A DNA stretch of 64,000 nucleotides from Minicystis rosea (GTDB lineage: Bacteria; Myxococcota_A; Polyangia; Polyangiales; Polyangiaceae), in assembly GCA_001931535.1 (NCBI GenBank), contig CP016211.1, positions 4,943,573 through 5,007,572 of the forward strand. The letters run 5' to 3'. Below are positions 8,922 through 16,921 of this stretch, piece by piece (positions within the stretch are counted from its first letter, which is position 1; each line of letters starts with the position of its first letter). The notes below the pieces were generated by a model, which saw nothing but the letters and a program-made list of their open reading frames with translations, did no database searches and had not been told where the DNA came from. A program made the translations under genes and the position numbers.

Positions 8922-9518
8922 ATGTCGGACATCTCGAGATCATGGACGATTGCGGAGTGGGATGTCGTCAAGGCACGTGGCGTCATCGCGTGCGGCGCTC
9001 TCGGTCGATTGACGTTCGATGCTTCGGCTGCGCTCGTGGACGAGCTCCGCGTCGGCGAGGTCGTGCACGTCGAGCTGCAACGCGACGGCTCGTCGTTCCG
9101 CGTCGTGAAGATTTGGCCTGATGATCCTCGCGTCCGTGCTCCCGACTCCGCACCGAGCGCGCCCCCGCTGCGATCGGACCGCGCGGCGGCCCTCGAACAC
9201 ACCCTTTCGGCGCTCCCCCTATGCATCGACTACCGCGTCCTCTCCTTCCGTGACGACCTCCTCGTCGAGGGCGACGACGCCGCATTCGAATACGGCAGCG
9301 CCCAAACGATCACATTCCGCGGCGTCGAATACCTCGAGCTGCCAACCCGGCGGAGCGGGAAGATCTTTCGCTTGGCCGAAGCCGAAGAGCGTCGATACAT
9401 CGGGGCCAAGGTCGACCTTTCGGCGGAATCGGTGGTCGTGAAGATCGTGGACGACGCGCTGCATGCGTTCTTCGTCGTGTGCGAAGACATCGACATCGCA
9501 TCGGGACGCCGGCATTGA
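8922..9518 (+). CDS. Hypothetical protein with an OB/cold-shock-like N-terminus
   Basis: 198 residues; ATG 8922 has GGGGAG five bases upstream. The first 60 residues (VVKARGVIACGALGRLTFDA, then LRVGEVVHVELQRDGSSF and RVVKIWPDD) follow the strand pattern of a cold-shock/OB fold without the aromatic RNP motifs. The second part (residues 85-195) is a beta-rich domain ending HAFFVVCEDIDIA. I do not recognise a named family. Standalone soluble proteins of this type are common near SMI1/KNR4-like genes in myxobacteria, but no function follows from that. Confidence 0.6.
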   Translation: MSDISRSWTIAEWDVVKARGVIACGALGRLTFDASAALVDELRVGEVVHVELQRDGSSFRVVKIWPDDPRVRAPDSAPSAPPLRSDRAAALEHTLSALPLCIDYRVLSFRDDLLVEGDDAAFEYGSAQTITFRGVEYLELPTRRSGKIFRLAEAEERRYIGAKVDLSAESVVVKIVDDALHAFFVVCEDIDIASGRRH

Positions 9519-9623
9519 CGAGCATGCCGCCCGACTCGGCAAAGCTTCTTTCCCACGCCGGTTGAGAGTAGAGAGTAGAGAGACTACCAATGGCGCCCTC
9601 TCGAGCACCGAAGAGTGACACCC

Positions 9624-10208
9624 ATGACCGACGCCCCGCAACATCCCCCGCTCATCGAGCTCGACGGCGCCCGCCTGCGCCCGCTTCGCATGACCGATGC
9701 GGACGCGCTCTACGCCTACCTGCAGAATCCTGCCGTCACGGAACTGACCGCCTATCCCGCGGTGTCGAGACCGATGGTCGAAGCCATGATCGAGCGGTAT
9801 CTGAGCCGTTGGGCGGCAGGCGAGCTGTCAAAATGGGGGATCGCCCTCCAGCAGGATGATCAGCTCATTGGCACCTGCGGTTTCAACGACTGGTCCAAGG
9901 CACACGGCTGGGCGGAGTTGGCCTACGAGTTGGCGCAGGCTCATTGGGGCAAGGGACTCGCGCGCCAAGCCGTGGCCGCGGTGCTTCAGTGGACGTACCA
10001 ACAAAACCACGTCCATCGCGTGCACGCCTTCGTCAGGGTCGACAACATGCGGTCGGAGCGGGTGCTCGAGCGCAGCGGGTTCGTGCGTGAGGGTCGCCTG
10101 AGGAGCTATCGCGTTTGCCGTGGAGAACCCCACGACTTCCACATCTACGGTTTGCTTCGCTCGGATTGGGAGAGCGCCCAACGACGGATGGGAGCGGAGG
10201 AGACGTAA
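9624..10208 (+). CDS. GNAT-family N-acetyltransferase (RimJ/RimL type)
   Basis: 194 residues in the standard RimJ/RimL-like order: LRPLRMTDADALYAYL at the N-terminus, a beta-4 strand around QLIGTCGFNDW, the acetyl-CoA pyrophosphate loop AHWGKGLARQAVAAVL (Q/R-x-x-G-x-G/A type), and the C-terminal VRVDNMRSERVLERSGF followed by FVREGRLRSY. All are typical of enzymes that acetylate protein N-termini or small amines; the acceptor is unknown. ATG 9624 is used; a GTG at 9615 is also in frame. Upstream, at about 9564-9585, a GAGAGTA-type micro-repeat is present. Confidence 0.9.
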   Translation: MTDAPQHPPLIELDGARLRPLRMTDADALYAYLQNPAVTELTAYPAVSRPMVEAMIERYLSRWAAGELSKWGIALQQDDQLIGTCGFNDWSKAHGWAELAYELAQAHWGKGLARQAVAAVLQWTYQQNHVHRVHAFVRVDNMRSERVLERSGFVREGRLRSYRVCRGEPHDFHIYGLLRSDWESAQRRMGAEET

Positions 10209-10293
10209 CGATGATTGAGGATGACGTGCCGCTCCGCGAGGATCGCGGCTCGGCCCGCTGCCCAACGGCACCGAGCCGTTGGGCGAGCCGCGC

Positions 10294-11460
10294 CTACGCC
10301 CCCGAGCGTGCAATCGTGCCGAGGAGCGCGCGATAACCGCTATCCGCGAGGAGCCGCTGCATCGTCTCATCCGGGACGAGCGACGAATCGGCGCAAACCT
10401 TCTTCACGACATCGAGCGCGCCCGCCTCCAGCGTGCTCTTCGGGAGCTCGAGCACGGAGCCGAGCACGAAGCGCAGACGATTCGCCCCGTCCTCGAGCCC
10501 GAGGACACGCTTCGAGAGCGCATGGGCGTCGGCAACGAGCGCTTCCCACACCCAGATGCCGGTGGAGGGCCAGGTCCTGACGCGCTCGCTCCAACGACCG
10601 AGCATCGAGTCCTCCGCGCCCGTTCGGTCCATCCCCGCGGCGACCATCTTGTCGAGATACGCGGTGCGCCGCTCGAATCCGTACTCGAGATCGTTGGGAT
10701 TCGGCCAGGGGAACCCGGTGAAGGGGTTCAGCCTCTGGACCCAGAGCGCGAAGAGCTGTTCGTCGATCTCGTTGTAGGCTTCGGGCTCCGAGGCCATCGC
10801 GCGGCCGAGGACATCGGCGTTCGCCCCGAGCACGGACGTGATCTTTCCTTTGCCTTCGAGCCAAGCGATCACGGCCTTCCTCGGCACCTCGAGCCCCTGG
10901 AGATCCGCGAGATTCTTCTCGATCCGCGAGAGGCTCTGGGCAGGCGACTTCTTGCGTGCGGCGTGCGCCTCCGCCGGGCTCATCACGCGGAACGCCGCGC
11001 CGAGCCGTGCCGCGATCTCCTCGGGCGCGAGCGTCGGATGCACGAGCTGCGTGCTCTTGACGATCGCGGCCTGGTTCTTCGTGCAGGCGTCGAGCGCTGC
11101 ATTCACGCGCGCGACGATGGCCGAATCCGCGACCGAAGGCGTCGCGCCGAGGAGCTCCAGCACCGCCGGTCCGTGGCCTCCGAGCACCTGCACGCACGCG
11201 AGCTCGGTCGCGCTGGCCGGTAGATCCAGGAGCTTTGCGAGCCTCACCCCGAGCGGCCAATCGACGAGCTTCCCGACGATGACAGGCTTTGCACTCGACG
11301 CCGCGGCTGTCGCCGGCTTCGCGGCGGTCTTGGCAGCCTTGGCCGCCCCCTTCGCGGCCGGCTTGGCCGCACTCTTCGCGGCGGTTTTGGCCTTGGGCTT
11401 GGCAGCAGACTTGGCGGTGGGTTTCGATGCAACCTTCGCAGGCTTCCCGGCGCTCTTCAT
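10294..11460 (-). CDS. Protein with lysine/alanine-rich histone-H1-like tail and unknown C-terminal domain
   Basis: 388 residues. Residues 1-55 are a repetitive tail of Lys, Ala and Pro (KPTAKSAAKPKAKTAAKSAA and similar), like bacterial histone-H1 / AlgP-type tails that bind DNA without sequence preference. The rest is a folded region with no family I recognise; notable segments are LVDWPLGVRLAKLLDLPASA, GLEVPRKAVIAWLEGKGKI and LFALWVQRLNPFTGFPWPNP. The tail is low-complexity with codon use (GCC/AAG) in step with the host. A DNA-associated role is inference from the tail. A 10-bp inverted repeat sits about 60-100 bases upstream of the start. Confidence 0.75.
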   Translation of the reverse strand: MKSAGKPAKVASKPTAKSAAKPKAKTAAKSAAKPAAKGAAKAAKTAAKPATAAASSAKPVIVGKLVDWPLGVRLAKLLDLPASATELACVQVLGGHGPAVLELLGATPSVADSAIVARVNAALDACTKNQAAIVKSTQLVHPTLAPEEIAARLGAAFRVMSPAEAHAARKKSPAQSLSRIEKNLADLQGLEVPRKAVIAWLEGKGKITSVLGANADVLGRAMASEPEAYNEIDEQLFALWVQRLNPFTGFPWPNPNDLEYGFERRTAYLDKMVAAGMDRTGAEDSMLGRWSERVRTWPSTGIWVWEALVADAHALSKRVLGLEDGANRLRFVLGSVLELPKSTLEAGALDVVKKVCADSSLVPDETMQRLLADSGYRALLGTIARSGA

Positions 11461-11519
11461 GCGGCCCGGATGCTAAGACGCAGGCGCGCGCGTGACAACG
11501 ACGAATCCCGCCCCTCAAC

Positions 11520-11561
11520 CATTGCAGCGTTCGCGGACAGCTCACAGCGACCGCTGCAATG
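11520..11561. promoter_or_regulatory. 10-bp perfect inverted repeat, possible operator
   Basis: CATTGCAGCG at 11520-11529 is repeated in reverse complement (CGCTGCAATG) at 11552-11561 with a 22-base spacer. The arms are more AT-rich than the surroundings. It lies between divergent genes, about 60-100 bases upstream of the H1-tail gene start. Regulator unknown. Confidence 0.4.
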
Positions 11562-11707
11562 CTGCGCTGAATCGACGAGGCGCTCGCCGACATCGGTATC
11601 ACGCGGCTGGCTTGGGTGATCTGCTCGACGATTCGGCGATCGATCCAACGGAAGCGATGCGAGCACGACGATGCGCCACACGGGTGCGCCGCACCGCAAG
11701 GGTTTGG

Positions 11708-11739
11708 GCTTGCGAAGCGACGTTTGTTCGGAGAGCATC
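11708..11739 (+). promoter_or_regulatory. Bipartite promoter-like motif, copy 1
   Basis: GCTTGCG (11708-11714), 12 bases, then TTCGGAGAGCATC (11727-11739). The same two blocks with 12 or 13 bases between them occur at 22153-22184 and 28557-28589, each upstream of a plus-strand gene. Here the next gene starts 95 bases downstream. Confidence 0.5.
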
Positions 11740-11833
11740 CTGGCTCGTGCGTTGGGTGGGGGCAGGACCGGCTTGCAATGGCGCGCGACGCACAGCAGAT
11801 CAGGCTTGGGACACTCGAGGAGGACAAGAGAGC

Positions 11834-12139
11834 ATGGGTTGGGCGACGGCGTACATCGCGAAGCTGAAGGCCGGTGAGACGGTCTCCTTCAGGCCTCGTG
11901 GCGGGTCGATGACGGGGAAGATCGAGTCTGGTGAGCGCTGCACGGTCGAGCCGATTGAGGATGTCTCGGCCCTGAAGGTCGGAGACATCGTCCTCTGCAA
12001 GGTCCATGGGAACGAGTACCTTCATCTGGTCAAAGCCATCCAAGGCCAGCGCTTTCAGATAGGCAACAATCGCGGCCTCATCAATGGATGGGTAGGCCCG
12101 AATGCCATTTACGGCCGTTGCATCAAAATAGAGCCGTGA
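11834..12139 (+). CDS. Minimal S24/S26-type peptidase-fold protein
   Basis: 101 residues that consist of little more than the LexA/signal-peptidase catalytic core. PRGGSMTGKIESGE matches the G-x-S-M-x-P/G motif with the nucleophile at Ser25, ALKVGDIVLCKV matches the GD strand, and LHLVKAIQG supplies the general-base Lys67 of the V-K-R/A-V/I motif. There is no DNA-binding domain (unlike LexA) and no membrane anchor (unlike signal peptidase I). ATG 11834 follows GAGGAGG at 11817-11823. It could be a self-cleaving regulator or a stand-alone protease. The bipartite motif shared with 22.2 and 28.6 kb lies upstream. Confidence 0.75.
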   Translation: MGWATAYIAKLKAGETVSFRPRGGSMTGKIESGERCTVEPIEDVSALKVGDIVLCKVHGNEYLHLVKAIQGQRFQIGNNRGLINGWVGPNAIYGRCIKIEP

Positions 12140-12370
12140 GCGTGCCCTTTCTTGGCGACATGGCGGAGGCCCCTTTCACAATGACGCTGCCAGCGCTGCC
12201 GCTCGCGATCGCAGTGCTCGTGGCAAGCGTCCTCCTCGCCGCGCTCGCACCGAGGATTTCCGTGTAGGAACGAGGAGGAATCACGAAAGCGACCCATCCA
12301 CGAAACCTCGACGGCTGACCATCACCGACGAGCGTGCGATGATGGGCCGACGAGCCGGTTCTCATCCGTC

Positions 12371-13093
12371 ATGACGATGATCGCTGCCAGCAAGATGGAT
12401 CTCTCGACGATTCACCGCATCGGCTTGATCGGTGACGTTCACACCGAGGCGGAGCTCCTCGAGCGCGCGATCGAAGACCTGCGCGAGCTCGGTGCCGACA
12501 TCGTCTTTTGCGTGGGCGACATCGCAAACGGTCGTGGAGACCTCGCGAGGTGCTGCGATCTGCTCGAGCACCACGACGTCATCACCGTGCGCGGCAATCA
12601 CGATCGCTGGTTGCTGAACGACCTGGCGCAGGACCCGGAGGATCCCGCCGTGAAGCGCCGGCTCCCCGCGGCCATCGTCAAACATCTTGCCCAGCTGAGG
12701 CAGGACATTCCCGCGCGCACGGCTCGTTTCCTGACGAGCCTCCCGGCGACGCGAACGTTTGCGACGAGCCGCGGCGAGCTCATGCTCTGCCACGGCCTCG
12801 GCCCCAACGATGTCGCGGGAATCACGCCGGACGAATCGGCGGAGTCGGTCGCCGCGAACATCGAGCTCCAGGCGCTGCTCGCGAGCCCTGGGCTACGGCT
12901 CGTCTTGAATGGGCACACCCACCATCGGATGGTGCGATCGGTGGATCACCTGACCATCATCAACGCTGGAACGCTCCATCCAGCACAGGAGCCCGGCGCA
13001 GTGCTGCTCGACCTTGCACGGGGAAACGTGCTCTGGTTGCCCCTCGTCGAGGGCAGCTCCCCTGCCCCGGAGCTCCTCGGCACACTGGCCTGA
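12371..13093 (+). CDS. Metallophosphoesterase (calcineurin-like, YfcE/MJ0936 type)
   Basis: 240 residues with every metal-site block: IGLIGDVHTE (D-x-H), IVFCVGDIANGRG (GD), ITVRGNHDRWL (GNHD/E), a mid-protein LMLCHGLGP and the C-terminal LVLNGHTHHRMV (GHTH). This is the compact phosphodiesterase form that hydrolyses small phosphodiesters or nucleotides with a two-metal centre. No signal peptide is present. The start could be ATG 12371 or the in-frame ATG 12377. It stands alone and the palindromic repeat element begins about 40 bases after its stop. Confidence 0.9.
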   Translation: MTMIAASKMDLSTIHRIGLIGDVHTEAELLERAIEDLRELGADIVFCVGDIANGRGDLARCCDLLEHHDVITVRGNHDRWLLNDLAQDPEDPAVKRRLPAAIVKHLAQLRQDIPARTARFLTSLPATRTFATSRGELMLCHGLGPNDVAGITPDESAESVAANIELQALLASPGLRLVLNGHTHHRMVRSVDHLTIINAGTLHPAQEPGAVLLDLARGNVLWLPLVEGSSPAPELLGTLA

Positions 13094-13133
13094 ATCGATG
13101 AGCCCCCACAACGATTGACGCCGCCTCTGTCTA

Positions 13134-13295
13134 GGAGCCTATCCCAGTAGACCAGACCGAGCCGGCCAAGGAGACGCGAGCCCGCCGAGGCGCGAGGGCG
13201 GAAGCGTACTCTCTGTACGCAGGGAGCCCGAGCAACGAAGGCGGGCGAAGTGTGTCCGTGGGCCGGCGACGTGGAGGTCTACTGGGATAGGCTCC
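13134..13295. repeat. 162-bp long imperfect palindrome with perfect 20-bp terminal inverted repeats
   Basis: The ends GGAGCCTATCCCAGTAGACC (13134-13153) and its exact reverse complement (13276-13295) enclose a sequence that keeps pairing with itself toward the middle (for example GCCGGCC near 13162 with GGGCCGGC near 13261). It closes in a perfect GCGTAC-TCTCT-GTACGC hairpin at 13204-13220. No coding capacity is recognised. The form suits a non-autonomous mobile or REP/MITE-like element, or a structured transcript; no target-site duplication is evident and no second copy was found in this window. Confidence 0.65.
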
Positions 13296-13658
13296 AAAGC
13301 TCGCATCATGCGCCGAGCGCCGGCCTGAGGCCATCGTAGGTCGTACGGGCCGAGCGCTGCGCCGGCGTGACCGCAGCTCGCCAGCGCGTGCCAACGTTTG
13401 GCCACCGTGTCCAACGCCCGCCAGGGACGCCTCACCGGACGATGGTCACGCGCGGCAGCGCACGAGCAGCGACAGCGCGATCGAAGGCGCGGCACGCGCG
13501 GTGCTCTGGCCGTTCCCCGGACACACCGCAGCCGTGCGCTGCCGCGACTGTCGCCTCGAAAAAGCATCCTGACGGAGCACATCGAGCCCACGACACACGC
13601 TCCTCGACACCGAACCATCTCTCGAATGCTCGGCAGGCACCGAGCGAGGTCAGCTATC
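13296..13658. other. Non-coding stretch after the palindromic element
   Basis: About 360 bases with no supported gene. Open frames on both strands here are dominated by Arg, Ala and Ser and have no recognisable domain. GAGG at 13646-13649 precedes the start of the HD-domain gene. Confidence 0.5.
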
Positions 13659-14237
13659 ATGCAATTGGTCGATCGACATCCGGTGATCGAAGATGCGTTG
13701 GACGCCTGGGCTTCCTCGCTCGGCTCAGCACGCGTCGCGTACGGGGGGCACGCCTATCGCGTGTACAACTTCGCGCGGCGCATCTTCGGCTCCGAGCGAC
13801 GCGATGATGCGCTGGCCGTGGCGAGCGCGTTTCACGACCTCGGCATCTGGTCCGACGGCACGTTCGACTATCTCGCACCGTCCATCGGACGGGCACGCGA
13901 TTACCTCCAAGAGCATGCTTCCGAGATCCCCGCGGACCTCGTCGCCGACATCATCGACAATCACCATCGGCTCCTCTGGATCCGCAAGGGACCGGAGGCG
14001 GACGTCGTCGAAGCCTTTCGGCGCGCGGATCTCGTCGACGTCTCCCGTGGCCTCCTTCGAGCCGACCTCGATCCCGGCTTCCTCCGCGAAGCCGTCGCCG
14101 CGTTCCCCTATGCCGGCTTCCACGGCGTGCTCGTCCGCACCGCGTTTGCCTGGTTCCTCCGACACCCGTTGCGTCCCCTCCCCATGGTTCGTCTCCTCGC
14201 CCCTCCCACGTCGAACGGTGGAATCCAGCGGGCTTAG
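13659..14237 (+). CDS. HD-domain protein (putative metal-dependent phosphohydrolase)
   Basis: 192 residues. The HD-fold ligands are visible: YGGHAYRVYNFARRIFG gives the first His, AVASAFHDLGIWS the His-Asp pair, IIDNHHRLLW further His residues, and AFRRADLVDVSRG the final Asp. Members hydrolyse nucleotides or phosphodiesters; the substrate cannot be read from sequence. ATG 13659 is chosen since the conserved region begins right after it (LVDRHPVIEDALDAWASSLG); the frame is open further upstream to 13398 but that part is unstructured Arg-rich sequence. Confidence 0.8.
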   Translation: MQLVDRHPVIEDALDAWASSLGSARVAYGGHAYRVYNFARRIFGSERRDDALAVASAFHDLGIWSDGTFDYLAPSIGRARDYLQEHASEIPADLVADIIDNHHRLLWIRKGPEADVVEAFRRADLVDVSRGLLRADLDPGFLREAVAAFPYAGFHGVLVRTAFAWFLRHPLRPLPMVRLLAPPTSNGGIQRA

Positions 14238-14352
14238 CGTCCTCCCCTTCGATACGTGGAGAATTTGAGTCCTCCCAAGCAGCGCGTGAGATCTCGAGAG
14301 ATCGGAGCGCGCCATTCGCTCCCATGAAGCCCGTGCCCCAAGGAGTATCCTC

Positions 14353-15225
14353 ATGAGCGATCGAGAGCCTGCCGTGAATGCCGTCTCGGCCCCCAACCTC
14401 TTCATCGAAAAGAATGGCCGTCGCTTGGCCTATCGATCCATCGGCAGCGGCAGGCCGATCGTCCTATGCACCCGCTTCCGCGGCAACATGGACGTCTGGG
14501 ACCCCGCGTTCCTGGATGCGCTCGCGGCCCAAGGCTTTCGCGTCATCACCTTCGACTATACCGGCCTCGGCCTCTCGACCGGGACTCCCACCTACAATCC
14601 GTTCGAGATGGTCAAAGACCCCTGCGACCTCATCGACGCGCTCGAGCTCGGGGACGTCATCATCGGAGGCTGGTCGCTCGGCGGCATCGTCGCCCAGGTG
14701 ACGCTCGCGCTGCACGCCAAGCATTTCACCCATGCCGTGCTGCTCGGCACGACACCGCCGGTGTCCAGTGTGAAGCCCGCCGAGCCGCTCTTCTTCGACA
14801 CGGCATCCGTGCCCGTGAACTCGTTCGAAGACGAGGTGGTCCTCTTCTTCGAGCCGCGTTCGGAGGAGAGTCGAGCGGCCGCGCGGCGCTCGGTCGACCG
14901 CATCGCCTCGCGCACGGAAGGGCGCAGCGTGGAGGTACCCATCGCGTTCGCGCGCGCCAACATGTCGACGAACCGAAAGGGGTCTCTGTTCCCCGCGCCT
15001 CCCATCCTCGATTTCATGAAGACGACGACGATCCCCATTCTGCACATCGGGGGCGATCACGACATCGTCTTTCCCATCGAGAACTGGTACGCGCTGAACG
15101 CGGAGCTGCCCACCTTGCAGCTTCTCACCTATCCGCGCACGGGCCACGGCCCGCACCACCAGCACCCCGTCGCTGCGGCCGAGCACATCGCGACGTTCGT
15201 GCGCACCACGTCGGACGCGCGCTAA
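14353..15225 (+). CDS. Alpha/beta-hydrolase
   Basis: 290 residues, ATG 14353 with AGGAG at 14341-14345. The fold is clear: lid-free N-terminal strands (GRRLAYRSIGSGRPIVLC), the nucleophile elbow GGWSLGGIVAQ (G-x-S-x-G), an acid region around HIGGDHDIVFPIENW and a C-terminal GHGPHHQHP with the catalytic His. The family covers esterases, lactonases and haloperoxidase-like enzymes; the preferred substrate is unknown. Its TAA (15223-15225) shares bases with the TAG of the convergent gene (15222-15224). Confidence 0.9.
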   Translation: MSDREPAVNAVSAPNLFIEKNGRRLAYRSIGSGRPIVLCTRFRGNMDVWDPAFLDALAAQGFRVITFDYTGLGLSTGTPTYNPFEMVKDPCDLIDALELGDVIIGGWSLGGIVAQVTLALHAKHFTHAVLLGTTPPVSSVKPAEPLFFDTASVPVNSFEDEVVLFFEPRSEESRAAARRSVDRIASRTEGRSVEVPIAFARANMSTNRKGSLFPAPPILDFMKTTTIPILHIGGDHDIVFPIENWYALNAELPTLQLLTYPRTGHGPHHQHPVAAAEHIATFVRTTSDAR

Positions 15226-16722
15226 CGATGCTCCGGCGAGATGGCTTTCTGCCAGCGCGCCAGCACCGCTTGCTCCTCGGCCGTCGCGGGGCGGTTACAC
15301 GCGCCGCGGACTTGCACCATGTGGCGGCTCACGGGATCCAACTCGATGGTGACCTTGCGGACGCCACCGGCGCACAGAGAGAATATCGCCGTCTCCCCGC
15401 GCGCGCAGCGATAGGCATACGAGGCCACGCAGTGATGCATGGCGCGGCTCTCCTCGGCGAGCGCGCGTGAGGACGTGAGCTCACGGACGGTCCAGACCGT
15501 CGCTTCATCCTCGCTGCTCTCCCAATCGAGGTCTCGCGCTCTCCAAACGAAGTCACCATAGCGAGTGTCGCGGAGACGCTGATATTCGAGCGCGGCGGCG
15601 TGCGCGCTCGCGGGCTCCCGGCCGCGCCACGAGAATTGCGCGCTTGGAACGTCCCACCTCCGGAGCCCTTCCGTGTGCTGGTGCATGGCCCACTCCAGGA
15701 TGTCGGCGCTGGTCTGGTCGGAGAGCTGCTCGCGCCACCGAACGAGCCACGCCACCGTCTCGTGCCAGAACGCGTGCGTGCGGGTGACGCAGGCCGCCTG
15801 CTCGCGCCAACGCTCCGCAGACCATGAGGGCTCTCCTTCGGGGCCGGGCTCCGTCACGCTCACGGGCGCAGCGGTCGGATCGAGCACATAGGCGGGTTTT
15901 CGTCGCAGTCGATCGAGATCGACGCGATGGCCGCCGGCGCGCACGATCTCGGACCACATGCATGCTTCGAGCGCCGTGAGATCGTCCGGTGCCGTCGAGA
16001 AGCAATGGGTGAACCGCTTGGCGATGCTCCAGCCGAAGCGGCGTGCCGCGCGGTGCAGGTTTCCCCCTTGGCCGAGCAGGAAGCGCGCGCGGGACGGGAT
16101 GGACCTGGAACAAGTGCTCGACGAGTGACCTCGTGATCGCGGCTTCATCCCCCTCGGGCGCGCTCCAAGACGCGAGCGGCCGCACCCAGAACGGCGTGAA
16201 CAGGAGTGACATGACCACCGGCGCCGGACGAGCAGCGAAGCGCTCGTGCGCCTCCGCGACACCGCGCATGCCACCATTGACGCGCGCGAGGGCGTCTTCG
16301 ATCTCGCCGCCGAAGGAGAGCTGGTGTTCACGCGCGCGACCGATGAAGTGCTCCACGTGCGCGAAGAGCGCCTCTACGATCTCGTCCGGTCCATGACGCA
16401 GCCGCGCCTCCGGCGGCACGATCGGAGCCTCGATCGGCACGGAGCGCGTGAGCGCCCCCGGCAACAGCTCACCGAGCTTGGGCCTCCGGCAGGCAAAACC
16501 TATCGACTCTTCGAGCGCGCCGAGGGCGAGGCAGTCATCCGCCGTCCACGCGCGCCGCGGGTTCCAGTAGTCATCGTAGTGATCGTAGTCGTAATCGTCG
16601 TCGAGCTCGTCGTACAACTGGACGTCGCCCTCATGGACAGCATCGCGCGTGCGACGGAACTTGCGCGTCAGCTCGTCCGGAGCGAGACCGCGATGTCGAT
16701 TGACCTCGATGGCGGGGCACAC
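15222..16722 (-). pseudogene. PcfJ-type protein broken by a frameshift in a CG-repeat tract (about 16083-16092)
   Basis: Two overlapping minus-strand frames form one gene of about 500 codons. The N-terminal frame starts at GTG 16722 with an acidic Asp/Tyr stretch near residue 40 and reads up to SLVEHLFQVHPVPR. The other frame continues as ARFLLGQGGNLHRAARRFGW and ends at 15222. The C-terminal part has PcfJ-like features: RAMHHCVASYAYRCARGE (the M-x-H-C-V core) and ELDPVSRHMVQVRGACN. The break falls in a GCGCGCGC run; one extra base, or the loss of one CG unit, explains it. PcfJ homologues occur on conjugative elements and as orphan bacterial genes. The gene is divergent from the radical SAM gene. 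Confidence 0.7.
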
Positions 16723-16921
16723 GGCGCCCGGAAGCTAGCACGCGTTTTCGCATCGCCCAGGAATGAGAGAGGACTCGTCGTCCATTCATGCGACAATGTC
16801 GCCTAGGGATGCCCACTGTCGTGGAGTCACCGTGGCATTGGGATCTTGGCCGGGTGATTCGCAGCGAGGTGCGCCCCCGAGACGCTCGACAACCGCGATC
16901 GCCGCCCGTAGCGTCTCTCCC

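Larger units (their letters stand above)
11461..11833 (+). other. Intergenic region with inverted repeat and promoter-like motif
   Basis: No gene is seen in these 373 bases; frames crossing it are Arg-rich and lack any start with good context. It holds a 10-bp inverted repeat (11520-11561), the bipartite motif at 11708-11739, and the GAGGAGG ribosome site of the next gene at 11817-11823. It separates two divergent genes and probably carries both promoters. Confidence 0.6.

Noticed and set aside
9564..9585. GAGAGTA micro-repeat ahead of the acetyltransferase gene
   Set aside because: A short, imperfect tandem of seven bases; likely slippage and not used as a feature.
13139..13660. 173-codon minus-strand frame through the palindromic element
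   Set aside because: No start context and no domain; the composition follows the palindrome and flanking GC bias.
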